Below, in pieces: positions 54,076 through 64,000 of a stretch of DNA of 64,000 nucleotides. The position numbers were made by a program, and so were the translations under genes. This DNA is from Desmodus rotundus (lineage: Eukaryota > Chordata > Mammalia > Chiroptera > Phyllostomidae), in contig NC_071398.1 of NCBI RefSeq assembly GCF_022682495.2, positions 28,399,426 through 28,463,425 of the forward strand, given 5' to 3'. The notes below the pieces were generated by a model. It was not told the origin of the DNA. It ran no database searches and was given only the letters and a program-made list of their open reading frames with translations. Numbering within the stretch: the stretch's first letter is position 1; each line of letters starts with the position of its first letter.

Positions 54076-54524
54076 AGTGTACAGCGCAGAACAGGAAATC
54101 CCACCCGAGCTTGTCGAATACATTGTCCGTGTGGGTGGGCTCTGGGGGGGGCCAGGAAAGGGGGAAGAGGGGCCCTCGTGGCAGGAATGGCCTGTGGCCC
54201 CCATTTCCTTTCCAGGCAGAGGGCACCAGTCCTGTAACCTGTGTGTCCCTGGCAGGTGGCAGAGGTCCCTGGCCAGCCCAGGAGGTGCCCCTCACTGTAT
54301 CCACCCTGCCTTCCAGCCAAGACATGCAGCCGGCCATTGATGTCTGGGAGGGAGGCAGCCTTTCTCCCTGAACTTGGCTTCCTGCCTGTGCATGATTTTT
54401 CTTCGGGGGAAAAGGAAGGTGATGCCGCATTCTTTTGTGCACTTGGGGTGCTGGCCTTTCTTCTTCTGTCTCTCGTGGTCTGTTCTCTGCCACATCCTCA
54501 CTGTGGGTCTAGGCATTTCATAGA
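54076..54524. other. Unassigned unique sequence
   Basis: G-rich near 54130-54180; no repeat or gene recognised. Confidence 0.5.
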
Positions 54525-54718
54525 GGACAAAACACTGGCCTGGATCTTTGGCTCTGACTTTGACCCACTGGGTGACCTGGGACAGCTGACTTGACTTCTC
54601 TGTGCCTCAGTTTCCTCCTCTACAAAGTGGCAGTGAAGGTAGGGTTGTTGCGAGGATTAAATGGACTGCTGAGTCCGGTGCTCAGTGGGCCCCTGGCACG
54701 TGGTGGGTGCCCAGTGCA
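54525..54718 (+). mobile_element. MIR SINE, nearly full length
   Basis: CTCTGACTTTGACCCACTGG, GTGACCTGGGACAGCTGACT, TGTGCCTCAGTTTCCTCCTC, GTTGCGAGGATTAAATGGAC. A small antisense MIR-core-like piece follows at 54735-54770. Confidence 0.93.
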
Positions 54719-54789
54719 TCTAGGGTAGGCATTACTGGCCCATTTCCCAGAGGCACACGCCGAGTGAGGTCAGGACAGCCATGACTTGC

Positions 54790-55164
54790 CTCTTATCCCT
54801 GGTTATGCCAGAGGCAACTCAGGTCTCAGTCCCAGGTCTGCTCGGCTCAAGAAGGGCACGGCCAGCTCCCTGGAGTGCATGTTGAGCTTACTTGGAAAAA
54901 AAGAATTTAGGATGATCGGGAAAAATAGGGGAGCACACACCGCAGATCCGGTCACCCTGACTTCAGGGACCCCTGGGCTGCCTTGGGGCTTCAGGCCAGC
55001 AGCTGGCAAGGAGCCTAGAAGGTGGCGCTGCCTGCTGGGGTGGAAACTGCCCAAGGCCAAGGCCATGGAGACTTCCCCAACACGTTCCCTGTCAGGCCTT
55101 CCGGGCCCGCCACTGTGACACTTTGACCCTTGCTCCTAATGCTCATGCTGTCAGGTCATGTGAT
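54790..55164. other. Unassigned unique sequence
   Basis: No repeat or gene recognised. Confidence 0.5.
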
Positions 55165-55167
55165 CCG

Positions 55168-55370
55168 CTGCTGCTTCTGGAGCACCTACTATGTGCCAGG
55201 TGCTTTAACAGAAATAACTCATCTAGTTCCTTCCACCATCCGTCTGGGAGGCAGGCAGTCACTGTGTTATTGATCATTCCCATTTTGTGAAAGGGGAAAC
55301 TGAGGCTGTGAGACATTAAGTCACTTTGCTAAGATCTCCCAGCTAGGGGATGTGACCAGGACCCAGTGCC
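55168..55370 (-). mobile_element. MIR SINE, nearly full length
   Basis: GAGCACCTACTATGTGCCAG, GTGCTTTAACAGAAATAACT, GGGGAAACTGAGGCTGTGAG, ATCTCCCAGCTAGGGG in antisense order. Confidence 0.93.
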
Positions 55371-55539
55371 CAGCCCCACCTTTCTGCAAGGAGGCTGAGA
55401 AATGGAGCCTGGCTGGGTACCCAGGAGGGGGAGAGAAACAGGCCCGGATAGCAGCCTCCTGACCCTGATGGAGAGAGAAATCCTGAGCCTTCCATCCAGC
55501 GGCCTCTGGGCTGCCATGGGCCCCCAAACGGAAACTTTC

Positions 55540-55764
55540 CTTGTTTTTAAAAATACAGCGTCCAGCATGAATAACGCCCCTTTTTTATTACAAAATCATA
55601 AGCATGTAATTCTATAACATAACAATATCACAGTCAAGCACACCACGTGACACTTTAGGTGAAATGTTCAGATTAAAACTAAATTATTACACCCATATTA
55701 TTACCCTACCAACCACACTGAAGCAGGCGTTACTTCTGCCGGACCCTGTATGTGGTTTACACAT
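55540..55764. other. AT-rich unassigned block
   Basis: AT-rich sequence (TTATTACAAAATCATAAGCA; ACCCATATTATTACCC) directly before an L1 3' end. It may be older L1 sequence or unique; undecided. Confidence 0.35.
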
Positions 55765-56095
55765 TACACACGGAGGAGCCTGGGAGAGTGGTGCTGAGTG
55801 AAAGAAGCCAGACACAACGGGCTACATGTTACAGGATTCCGTGTGTATGAACTGCCCAGACGGGCAGTCAGAGACAGAAAGGAGATTGTGGACGCCAGGG
55901 CTGGGGACAGGAACGGAGAGTGACTGCCAGTGGGTGTGAGGCTCCTTCTTGGGCTGATGCAAGTGTTGCAACACGGATTCTGGAAATGGTTCCACAACCC
56001 CACGAATATATCAAAAGCCATTGAATTGTACACTTTAAATGAGTGGATTGCGTGGCATGTGGATTGTATCTCAATAAAACTTTTTTAAAAACAGT
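55765..56095 (+). mobile_element. L1M LINE-1 3' end
   Basis: GTGCTGAGTGAAAGAAGCCA, ACAACGGGCTACATGTTACA, GGATTCCGTGTGTATGAACT, CATTGAATTGTACACTTTAA, TCAATAAAACTTTTTTAAAA. Good preservation of the terminus. Confidence 0.93.
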
Positions 56096-56890
56096 AGAGC
56101 AGAGGCCCTCTGCTGTGGGGATCCCCTGAACTAATTCAGTTAATAAAATCAAACTGCACTGAAAACACGCGGGGGCCCCTCCAGAGCAGGGTGCGGTGCG
56201 TGCCTTCTCTCCCACTCCACCCCACCCCCGAATCTACCTTGAGTTGGTGCTCAGAGACCACTTGTTCCCTGGATAAAGTGTAAGACCTCGAGAGCTCATC
56301 AGGGTATCCAGTGAGGGGCTGCAGTCAGTCCTCTTTCATGGTAAAGAACCCTGGAATCCCCACCCCCAGCCATCTGGCCTTTCCCATAACTGACTAATAC
56401 TTTGAATGCAGTGGCCCCAGTCCAGAGATAGTGTAAAGGGAGCAATAGCACTTACCCCGCTCACTCTGTGGGCCCCGTGAGCTCCGAGATCCTGCTGCTT
56501 TCAGAGGGGCAGGACATTTTTCCCAGGCCTGGTCCTAACAGAACTTTAAATTAAGGCTGACCCGGAGCCTGGAACTCGTGGCTCTGGTAGAAAGAAGGCA
56601 CAATGAATGTGTTGGTTCAACGGCCTGCTTTTTATTAGCAAGAATCGTGAATTCGGCTTTGAAAGGTGAAGAAAGGAGGTCTCTGCCTCCACCTAAGATG
56701 AGGCCAGCGCGAGAGAACCCATGCTCACGGCACCACGCGTGTCTGGCAGCCTTGCCCACCCATTAATACCGACGGGCGGGAGAGCTAGACCGGAGGAGGG
56801 ACTGGCATGGGTCCCCTCCTGTGTCTGGCATATGGCTTGGCTCGCCATGTGCTAGGGAACATTTGGAGCTGGGCACATACTATTCTAGAG
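56096..56890. other. Unassigned unique sequence
   Basis: No repeat or gene recognised. Confidence 0.45.
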
Positions 56891-56894
56891 CTTT

Positions 56895-57130
56895 CCCGGT
56901 TGTATCAGTTACCTACTTCTGCGTAACAAACAACTACCAATTTAGCAGCCTGCAATGCATTTGTCATCACACGGCCCCGCTGGGTCCTCTGCGCAGTCCC
57001 TCACAGGCTGCACGTCGAGGTGTCCGCCAGGCTGACTCACACCTGCTTGACTGGGGAAGGACCCACCTGCAAAATCATCATGGTTGTTGGCAGGATTTGC
57101 TCGTCTGAATGACTGAGGGCTCTGTGAGCA
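56895..57130. mobile_element. LTR-like element (ERVL/MaLR type)
   Basis: TCTGCGTAACAAACAACTAC, CTGGGTCCTCTGCGCAGTCC, AGGTGTCCGCCAGGCTGACT, GACTGGGGAAGGACCCACCT, GTTGTTGGCAGGATTTGCTC keep LTR order, then break at an L1M piece. Confidence 0.7.
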
Positions 57131-57139
57131 GTCAAGTTT

Positions 57140-57350
57140 CTGCGTGGTCACACGCTTTTGGTTCTCTTGCATATCTACCTGGAAGTGGAATTGTGGGGTT
57201 CCTTTGGCCACTCTGTCTTTGACCTTTTGAAGGACTTCCAGGCCATTTCACACCATTTTACAACCCTGCCAACAGCATAGGAGGGGTCACACCACGCTCT
57301 AACATGTTTTTGATCAGTTGCCAACACTCACTAATCATGAGAATGCAGCT
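57140..57350. mobile_element. L1M-type LINE-1 fragment
   Basis: GCATATCTACCTGGAAGTGG, AATTGTGGGGTTCCTTTGGC, GACCTTTTGAAGGACTTCCA, CACCATTTTACAACCCTGCC, CAACACTCACTAATCATG continue the L1M block type seen at 10182 and 14700. Confidence 0.87.
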
Positions 57351-57529
57351 TTTAAAAATGGATCCCAGTTGTCTCTTGAAAAATCAGACCTGGCAAGATA
57401 GGGCTTGAGTCCCTCTAAACAGCCCCCAGTGGTGCTGAGGGGGGTTGCCCTGCATTTTCTCCCTCCCAGCGCCTGGCTTATGGTTTACCCTATTGGCCCC
57501 TGCAGGAGCGTGTGTTTGAATATCTCGTC

Positions 57530-57735
57530 TCTCCTATCCCCTCTCCCTTTCAAATGCTGTTCCCGTTGAAGGCCTAGTTCAGATTCAGCCTTCTCCAGGA
57601 AGTCTTCCTGGATTCTCGTAGCTCTTACGGAGTTCTTTCATTCTCAAACGCCTATAGATGACAAGGGGTGCTTGTCATCTGCACCCCTTCTTGCCCAATG
57701 GTATTCTCTGTTTCCATCTGCTGTTCTCTAATTAA
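57530..57735 (+). mobile_element. Possible L2 fragment
   Basis: GAAGGCCTAGTTCAGATTCA, GCCTTCTCCAGGAAGTCTTC, CTGGATTCTCGTAGCTCTTA resemble the middle of the L2 3' region. Confidence 0.55.
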
Positions 57736-58104
57736 AAGCTGTGCACCTCCCGCCCCTGATTGCTTTGTAACAGCCAAGTTTTCTCCCAACTGCTTGGGTT
57801 CAAATCTCAGTAGTCCCTGGAGCTGGCTGGTTGGGTCGTCCTATGACTAATGGGGAACATAGCAGCCCTGCGCCTGGCGGTTTTCTGAAATGATTAGGGC
57901 ACAGTTGCAAGAGCAGTTGAAACCTGCCAGGGTGGAATCTGTATGGGGGGTTTCCAGGGTCCCTGCCATGCTGATCCCCGCCCCCCTGCAACCCCCGGGT
58001 CCTGAGCAAGCCAGTGAGTGAATGAATGACGTGTGCCGGGCCAAGGTGCCGCCTCCTCCTGGCTCCAGCCTAAGCCGCCAGCACGCCTGTGGGATTTGCG
58101 GGGG
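57736..58104. other. Unassigned unique sequence
   Basis: GC-rich; no repeat or gene recognised. Confidence 0.5.
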
Positions 58105-58320
58105 CTGTGGTCTGGGCTGCGTCACCATATGGATCCCATAATTTAAAGCGTTCCCGGAAACAAACGGTAAATTTATCCGTCTCTCACACGTAGGGCTGGT
58201 GGAGCCTGTGCTCACCCGAGGAATTCTGAGCCATCCGTCTCTCCTAGAAGCTTTGGTTTTATAGCACTAATCCCGGGAAAAAAACTGGATCAACATGAAG
58301 TTGCTTTTCTACAGCCACAC
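58105..58320. promoter_or_regulatory. Candidate conserved noncoding element
   Basis: Repeat-free block with the palindrome CCATATGG (58125-58132), CATAATTTAAAGC (58137-58149), STAT-type TTCCCGGAA (58151-58159), GGTAAATTTATCC (58166-58178) and GCACTAATCCCGGG (58264-58277). The retained CpGs are notable. Role inferred. Confidence 0.38.
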
Positions 58321-58504
58321 TGGCCCTGGAGCTCATAATCAGGAAGTGGGGGTGGCCAGTCCCCGGGCCGGGCCCCCAGGTAGCTGCAATTGGTTGTGCG
58401 TGCCCTGGAACCCACGCAGGGGCTCAGCTGCCTCCTCCTGCCCAGGATCTGAGGTGGGAGGGGAGAGCCCGGAGTCCGAAGCCCTGCTGATCTGGGCTCA
58501 CCCC

Positions 58505-58575
58505 GTCTTGGTGTCCTCCAGGCTTCTACCACCCCTCTCTGAGCCTCAGTTTCCCCAGATGTAAAAAAGGGATGG
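58505..58575 (+). mobile_element. MIR SINE fragment
   Basis: CTCTCTGAGCCTCAGTTTCC, CCAGATGTAAAAAAGGGATG; cut short by the L1 that follows. Confidence 0.82.
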
Positions 58576-58584
58576 AGCAATCAA

Positions 58585-58830
58585 GATAATCAGAGTTGAC
58601 AAGACAGAAAGTAGAACAGTGGTTGCCAGGGGCTGAGGGAGGGAAATAAGGAGTTAGTGTTTGATAGGGACCGAGTTTCCATTTGCAATAAAGAGAGAGT
58701 TCTGGAGATGGATGGTGGTGATGGTCACACAACACTGTGAATGGACTTAATGCCGCTGAAAAATGGTCAAGAGGGTATATTTCATGTTATGTGTATTTCA
58801 CCACAATTTAAGAAATACAAAGAAGTGGGG
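58585..58830 (+). mobile_element. L1M LINE-1 3' end
   Basis: CAGTGGTTGCCAGGGGCTGA, TCTGGAGATGGATGGTGGTG, ACACTGTGAATGGACTTAAT, CATGTTATGTGTATTTCACC, ending ACAATTTAAGAAATAC. Confidence 0.93.
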
Positions 58831-60824
58831 GGCTGTGGGGGTCACGATGGCTACCCTGCCGGGTGAACGGAAAAGTGGCTCGGGTTACCTTTACAACTAA
58901 CGAGTGGGTGGTCATTGCCAGCCTTTGTGACAGCTGAGCGGCCCGGGTGGGGATGGGGCCCCGAGACCCACCTGGTGTTCCTGGGCAGGGTTTGCTGGGA
59001 GAAGAAGAGACTACACTGGCTTTTCTGGGCACCAGTTCTCCACCGCCCGCCACCAGCCAAGCTGAGTCACTGGACACAAAGGCCAGGCCATCGTAGGGGA
59101 GGAAGGTGTCTAGAGACCTCTAGGCACCTCTCGGCAGGTGTGGCCAAGACTCACCATGTCTACCTTCCTGTCATTCCAGGTCACCTCTGCATCTCTCGAG
59201 GCACCGACAGCCATCCACCCACCTGCCCGGGAGCCTGAGCCCTGGCGGGGTACCACAGCAGAGAGCCTGCTCAGAGGCCCCAAGACCACCCAGGAGCTAG
59301 GGCCAGCCCGGTGCCAGCAGAGCAGCCAGGACGGGGCCAGACCAGACCTCACGGGCACAGGTAGATGCCGCTTTTGTATCTCTAGGAACTGGAGTGGATC
59401 ATGCCACCCCTGGCAGGAAGGGGGGCCCCAAAGCCAGTCCGGGCTCAAAGTTCCACCCCACAAGTGCCACTTTTGGAGTGACAGCCTGGAGGCGGAGTCT
59501 CCTATACTTGAGTTTGGATTTTTTTTTAACGTTCCTCAGGGATTAATCCAAGCAGTGGTTTCAATCAGAATCTAAGCTTCTGGACACCCACCCATCCTTG
59601 ATTCTCAGACCACCTTTGCTTGTTGTACCATATTTATTTATCATCACGTTCTATTGTACGCACTCACTTATTTTAAAAATTCATGTAATGGATACCCATG
59701 AGCCCTTTACCCAACCCGGGCAGTCCTGCCCTGCCCCCAAACGGAGGCGCCACCTTGCATTTGCCTTTTCCCTAGCACCTGTGTCTGCGTAAACATCCTG
59801 TGGCCCCTCTTTCCTGGTGGCCTGGACTCCGGGTCCTGGGGCGGGCCCGGCGCAGCGGGGTGCGTCGGTGTTCTCTCCACAGCGAGTTCTTTTCCACGGC
59901 CGTGAGCTGTTCCTTTGTTGTGCTGCTCGCCGCCAGGTGCTCTCTCGCTGGTGGCACGGGGGTCATTTCTGGGCTTTTCGGTTGCGAATGCACCACGTCC
60001 TGGCGCACGTCTCTCACGGGTGTTAACCTCAGCTGGGCCAGAGGGGAGAAGGGCATTTGGCTTAAGGAAGATAATGCCACTGGTTTCCAGTGTGGGCACT
60101 TCACTCCCACCCCGCCAGCCACGGAGACCCCGTCTGCCCATCTCGGCACCATTGGCCATCCTCAGTTTCCCAGGGACAGAGGTGGGCTCCCTGCTTGGCT
60201 GGCGGGCCTGTGAGTGTGGGTCCCGAGGCACTGACTGTGGGGCCTGTGGACCCTGGGCTGGGCGCAGTGAGTGGGTCCCAGGTCGGGCCCTTTAGCTGGA
60301 CTTTGGCATGTGGCGGACACCTGTGCTCTTGCCCAGGAGGGTCCCTGGGGTCATATTTCTGTCAGCGAGACCCCTCCAAGTGGGTTCCTGTGTGTTCCCT
60401 ACTTGTTACTGCCCCCTGAGAGGACTGTGTCCCGAGCCCCCCAGCCTGCCTGTCTCTGGTGGGGGCCCATGGTGTGGGCAGCTGGCTGAAAGCTCTGCTT
60501 GTTTGAGAGATGGGCCAGAGTTGGGAGGAGACGGGCTAGCTGGTGGGGGGAGGGGAGCATGGAGGTGGCCGGCTAGCCCTGTGCTCCTGTCGGGACTTCC
60601 GTCTGGGACACCCGCCTCCAGGGCTGCCCCAGTACTCACTGTGTGATGTGCACTCGGCAAGGGACGGGCCTGGGCCTCAGGCCAGGGGCACACCCTGCTG
60701 ACCAGGAGCTCATGGGCAGATGGGGATGGGGTGGTCAGGCAGCAAAGGGGGCGCTGTGGGTGGTGGGCAGGGATGCTTTTCAGAGAATCCTTCCCCTTGG
60801 CTCCCCAGCACACTCAGAGCTTTG
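58831..60824. other. Unassigned unique sequence
   Basis: Mostly GC-rich; AT-rich at 59515-59530 and 59620-59690. Carries a splice-site-bordered open stretch at 59180-59360 (see findings). Frames overlap on both strands with no known family, so no gene is called. Confidence 0.45.
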
Positions 60825-60827
60825 GAC

Positions 60828-61015
60828 AAGTGTCTACTCCCATTCAGCCTCAGTTTCCTTATCTGAGAAATGGGAATGAAGGCTAACACCAGTGTCTGGC
60901 CCACAGGGCAGGTGTGAGAATTAAATCAACCAGGACATGAAGAGCATTCAGCGCAGGTCCTGGCGCCCTGAGTGCCCAGAAGTGCTGGCTGGTGTTAGCA
61001 CTGTTATTTATAATT
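60828..61015 (+). mobile_element. MIR SINE
   Basis: AGCCTCAGTTTCCTTATCTG, AGAAATGGGAATGAAGGCTA, GTGAGAATTAAATCAACC. Confidence 0.9.
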
Positions 61016-61484
61016 TCTAGTTACCAGCTGGCACCCCCTCCAGGCAGCATGGAACATCCCCGAGGCTGTTACCCTGACCTGCCTTCTCCACCCCAGGTGC
61101 CCCTCAGCTCTGTGAAATATCCTGCAAAACCACGACCCTCAGGGACTCTACCCACCCCGTCCTGGGCTGGTACACACGAGGCCGAGCCCCCTGCCCTGGG
61201 GCAGGGCCGGGGCCCAAGGCGCACGTCTGCCAGCTGCTCCCCATCAGGCCACAGCCCTGCCCGGAGTGGGGTGGGATGCAGCTTCACAGCCAGAGACCCG
61301 CCAGGAGCCCCATCCCGCTGTCAGACCCCTCCCAGGGAGGCGGCTGCTGCTCGGAAACATGACAGTGACTAATGGTTTATTACACACCTGCCACCTCTCA
61401 TCCAGTGGGCAGGCACAGCCCCCTGGGCCAGCGATGTGCCGCCAGCTGGACGGCGGGGCGGGTCCAGGGGTGAGCACATTCAGA
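61016..61484. other. Unassigned unique sequence
   Basis: GC-rich; no repeat or gene recognised. Confidence 0.5.
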
Positions 61485-61594
61485 CATGTGGATACACACA
61501 AACACAGGGACACACAGGGATGGACCCAGCAAATGCACCGCACACAAGCCCACACAAGCACGCAGATACACACATACACACATGTGCATCAGGA

Positions 61595-61630
<36 letters not shown>

Positions 61631-61631
61631 A
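61485..61631. repeat. CA microsatellite with degenerate arm
   Basis: Degenerate CACA/GATACACA units, then a pure (AC)n run of 15 units at 61602-61631. Confidence 0.95.
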
Positions 61632-62954
61632 CCCTGTCGCCTTCTCTCTCCAGAGCTCTCAACCCCTCTCAGTCTTCCCCACTGTTCCTTTTCCACCCTT
61701 CGCTGATGGATTCCACCCCAGGGCCGGGCCTGTTCGAGAAGGGCAGGGGCTGTGGGAAGGTCAGGAGATGCCTATTGCCTTGGGGCGTAACTGCCCATTG
61801 CAGTCCATTTCTGACCCCCAGCCCCGCATAAATGTCTGATGCGTGGGGACGGCGGTGTTTGCCATGGAAAAGAAGCTGTCATACCAGGAACCCTTGTTCT
61901 GGGCCTGGTGGCTGGGTCGAGTGCCCCCAGGGACACACACATTCCAACTTGCAAAGCCGAGACTGTGTAGTTCTCCAGCACAGCTTTCAGAGTGCCCACC
62001 TGGGGTGTGGTCATTTGCTGGCTGCAGGAGTGTCGCTTCAGGGCTGCGGAGGAACTGGCAGGCAAGGCACGAACCTTGGACTCACCACAGGTCTCCAGCT
62101 GGTGGGAGAAGGGTGCAACCAAAATCGTGCCGTGAGGCATCCTTCCCTCGAGGACGGCAAGCCCCCAGCTCAGCTCTTTCCAATATCCTTAAGCCTTTGG
62201 TCAAAGGAAGATCCATTTCTCATGTGTCACTTGCATGCGGTATAAAATCCAGCGAGAGGACACTCCTAATTCATCACCAACGGATGGGAACAGGCATTCC
62301 TGAACAATTGTCTTTGTGCTGTCACAGCCTCCTTGGGAAGAAGCAGCAGCCTCTGGGGATAAGCAAGGACGTGGCTTGCTGTCAGAGACCAGGTTCAGGT
62401 GGCTGAGTCTCAGCACTGCCCACTCCCAGCCACGGAACTTTTGCAAGGTTCAGGAAATTCCCAAAGCTTAGCTGCTCCGAGCAGGCGTGGTATGAGCGAA
62501 ACCTCCCTTGTAGCATAGCGTCGGTGACAGGGACGAGGACACCACGGAGGCGGCTGTGCGGTTGCACACGCACAACTCCAGGGGCTGCCGTTCTTGTCGT
62601 GGTCTCTGTAAATGTGCTCCCCACATGGCCCTCAGGGCTGCAGGCTGTGTAGCTGAGTGGTGGCCCTGTAGTTGTGCCACATGGGCCCTGGATGCCCTTT
62701 CTGAGCAACACAATGCCTTCTGAAGTGGTTCACAATATCTTTATTAACTGAGCTAGCAGAAGCCGCCAACGGCCCCCTGGGACTGGGTTGGGTCACAGCA
62801 AACTAGGCCGAGGTTGAGTCTCCAGTTACAGCCATGTTCCTGGGGCCTGCCTGGAAGTTGAATGTCTATAGGAGCGACAGCCTACTTCATTCTCCTCCTC
62901 CTTTCCTCTCTGGCCATGTGTTTAAGGGTGTGTTTTGTGGGTGTAGTTAGAGTG
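61632..62954. other. Unassigned unique sequence
   Basis: No gene, RNA or repeat recognised. Sense frames at 61832-62406 overlap each other in two phases without family signature. Confidence 0.45.
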
Positions 62955-63150
62955 TGGACATCTTCAAGCGTGCAGATCCAGACTCATACTCCTTGAGTTC
63001 AAATCCTGCCTCTGCTCCTCCCGAGCTTTTGTTATTAGGCAGACAGCCTCTGTGCACCCCGGTTCCCCCCGGGTTGTGAGGATCCAAGAGCTGATCCGCA
63101 TGCAGTGCTCAGCACAGGGCCTGGCACATGGGAACAGCCAAGGGTGTGAG
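62955..63150 (+). mobile_element. MIR SINE, nearly full length
   Basis: GTTCAAATCCTGCCTCTGCT (B box), CCGGTTCCCCCCGGGTTGTG, CAGTGCTCAGCACAGGGCCT, GGCACATGG. Confidence 0.87.
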
Positions 63151-63839
63151 CTGGTGACCACTGGAAGTCCTGGCCTCACCAAGGCTTTTGTGTCTTTGTT
63201 GGGCAAACAGGCTCCCAGCTGGCCAGGGCTGGGCTCCTTGGCCAGGAAGGCAGGGCCTCCACTTGGGTACTTGGCTGGGGCCCCGAGAAGTCCTTGGCAG
63301 GCCTCGCTTGGAGCGGGTACTGGTGCTGAGTGCTTGGGTGAAGGCGTTGGAGGATTTCTGTCCTCGCTGCCAGGCAGCAGCTGCTTGGAGGGCACAGGCG
63401 GCCGGGTTTGGCTGCAGCTTCTCTAGCCCTGCGGGCAAGCCCCCCTTTTCCCAGCTTTAATGGGGAGGTGCCTCATGCAGCATGAGTGCCTCCCTTCTCC
63501 CTTCATCCCTCTCTCTCCCCTTGTGCGTCTCCAGCTGAACTGGGATCCAAAGTCAGTGTTCTTTCCAGCTGGCGCTGTGTTTATCTTCTTGGGAACTTCT
63601 TGTGACACTGGGGAGCTCAGAGCTTGCAAGTCAGGGCAGGAGGTTTGGGAGGCCTAAGCAGCCAGAGAGGCTCCTGTAAGTCCATCTCTCCCCAGAAACC
63701 TCTTCGGATGTTTAGCGGGACTTATAGTGCTGGGCCGCGAAGACCCTCCCCGCACTCCCTGTTCGTTACTGCCCTTGCCTACCCCAGTCTGGTTCCTTTC
63801 AGCGGGTCCCCCGGGCTAGTGTGTGACTTTGTGCGTCTG
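63151..63839. other. Unassigned unique sequence
   Basis: GC-rich; frames on both strands (63052-63460) without family signature. Confidence 0.5.
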
Positions 63840-64000
63840 TCTGACTGATTCAGATTTCCATAAAATAGAAAAGAATTTAACTTGGGCAACTTAATAAACC
63901 AATAAACGGAGCACTGATTTAAACGTGGTTCCTGATGGCATAAAGATAAAAGCAGCTCTTTATCCCCGCAAAATTGCTGTTAAAAGGGTCTGTTTGCCCT
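63840..64000. promoter_or_regulatory. Candidate conserved noncoding element (right edge)
   Basis: AT-rich, repeat-free, cut by the window edge: CCATAAAATAG (63859-63869), TTAATAAACCAATAAACGG (63891-63909, two FOX/CDX-like cores), GATTTAAACG (63916-63925) and ATAAAGATAAAA (63940-63951, GATA-like). Role inferred. Confidence 0.38.

Noticed and set aside
1..64000. CRISPR array, operon, phage or plasmid features
   Set aside because: No regularly spaced repeats, no ribosome-binding sites or packed genes. The repeat content is plainly mammalian.

Overview
This window reads as GC-rich mammalian nuclear DNA, most likely from a bat (Chiroptera). The order-level call rests on three tRNA-derived SINEs of the VES type (21643-21861, 44661-44825, 47545-47750) and on a half-L1 (HAL1-type) insertion (26380-26935). 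The rest is the usual boreoeutherian fossil layer: many MIR and L2 copies, old L1M fragments, hAT-Charlie DNA transposons and MLT1-type LTRs. Repeat families were recognised by reading, from remembered consensus sequences. Superfamily calls are therefore firmer than subfamily calls, and edges are accurate to roughly 5-30 bases unless a target-site duplication is quoted.

I find no protein-coding gene, rRNA, tRNA, CRISPR array or prokaryotic feature that I can support. The open frames of 60-280 codons found throughout are what GC-rich noncoding DNA gives by chance. They run through recognisable repeats, none shows a protein family, and start codons and codon use look random. One short stretch (59180-59360) has splice-like borders but is not claimed as an exon. 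The window is therefore intergenic or deep intronic.

Layout. 1-20 kb: an AT-rich motif-dense block at the left edge, then MIR/L2 with a cluster of L1M and LTR copies (8.1-10.9 kb, 13.0-15.1 kb), a motif-dense block at 16.8-17.0 kb, and MER5-like hAT copies. 20-32 kb: sparse repeats, the first VES SINE, the HAL1 insertion with a perfect 12-bp duplication, and an L1M nested inside a hAT element. 32-48 kb: MLT1, L2 and MIR copies, motif-dense blocks at 37.5 and 42.2 kb, microsatellites at 43-45 kb, and two VES SINEs. 48-64 kb: motif-dense blocks at 48.7, 53.8, 58.1 and 63.85 kb, old L1 3' ends, a hAT nested in an L2, and a CA microsatellite at 61.5 kb.

The unexplained signal most worth following is the set of AT-rich blocks that carry homeobox-, FOX-, GATA- and AP-1-like sites and no recognised repeat. 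They sit in an otherwise GC-rich, gene-free 64 kb. They look like a developmental enhancer landscape, but conservation cannot be tested from one sequence. I found no evidence of a new molecular system.
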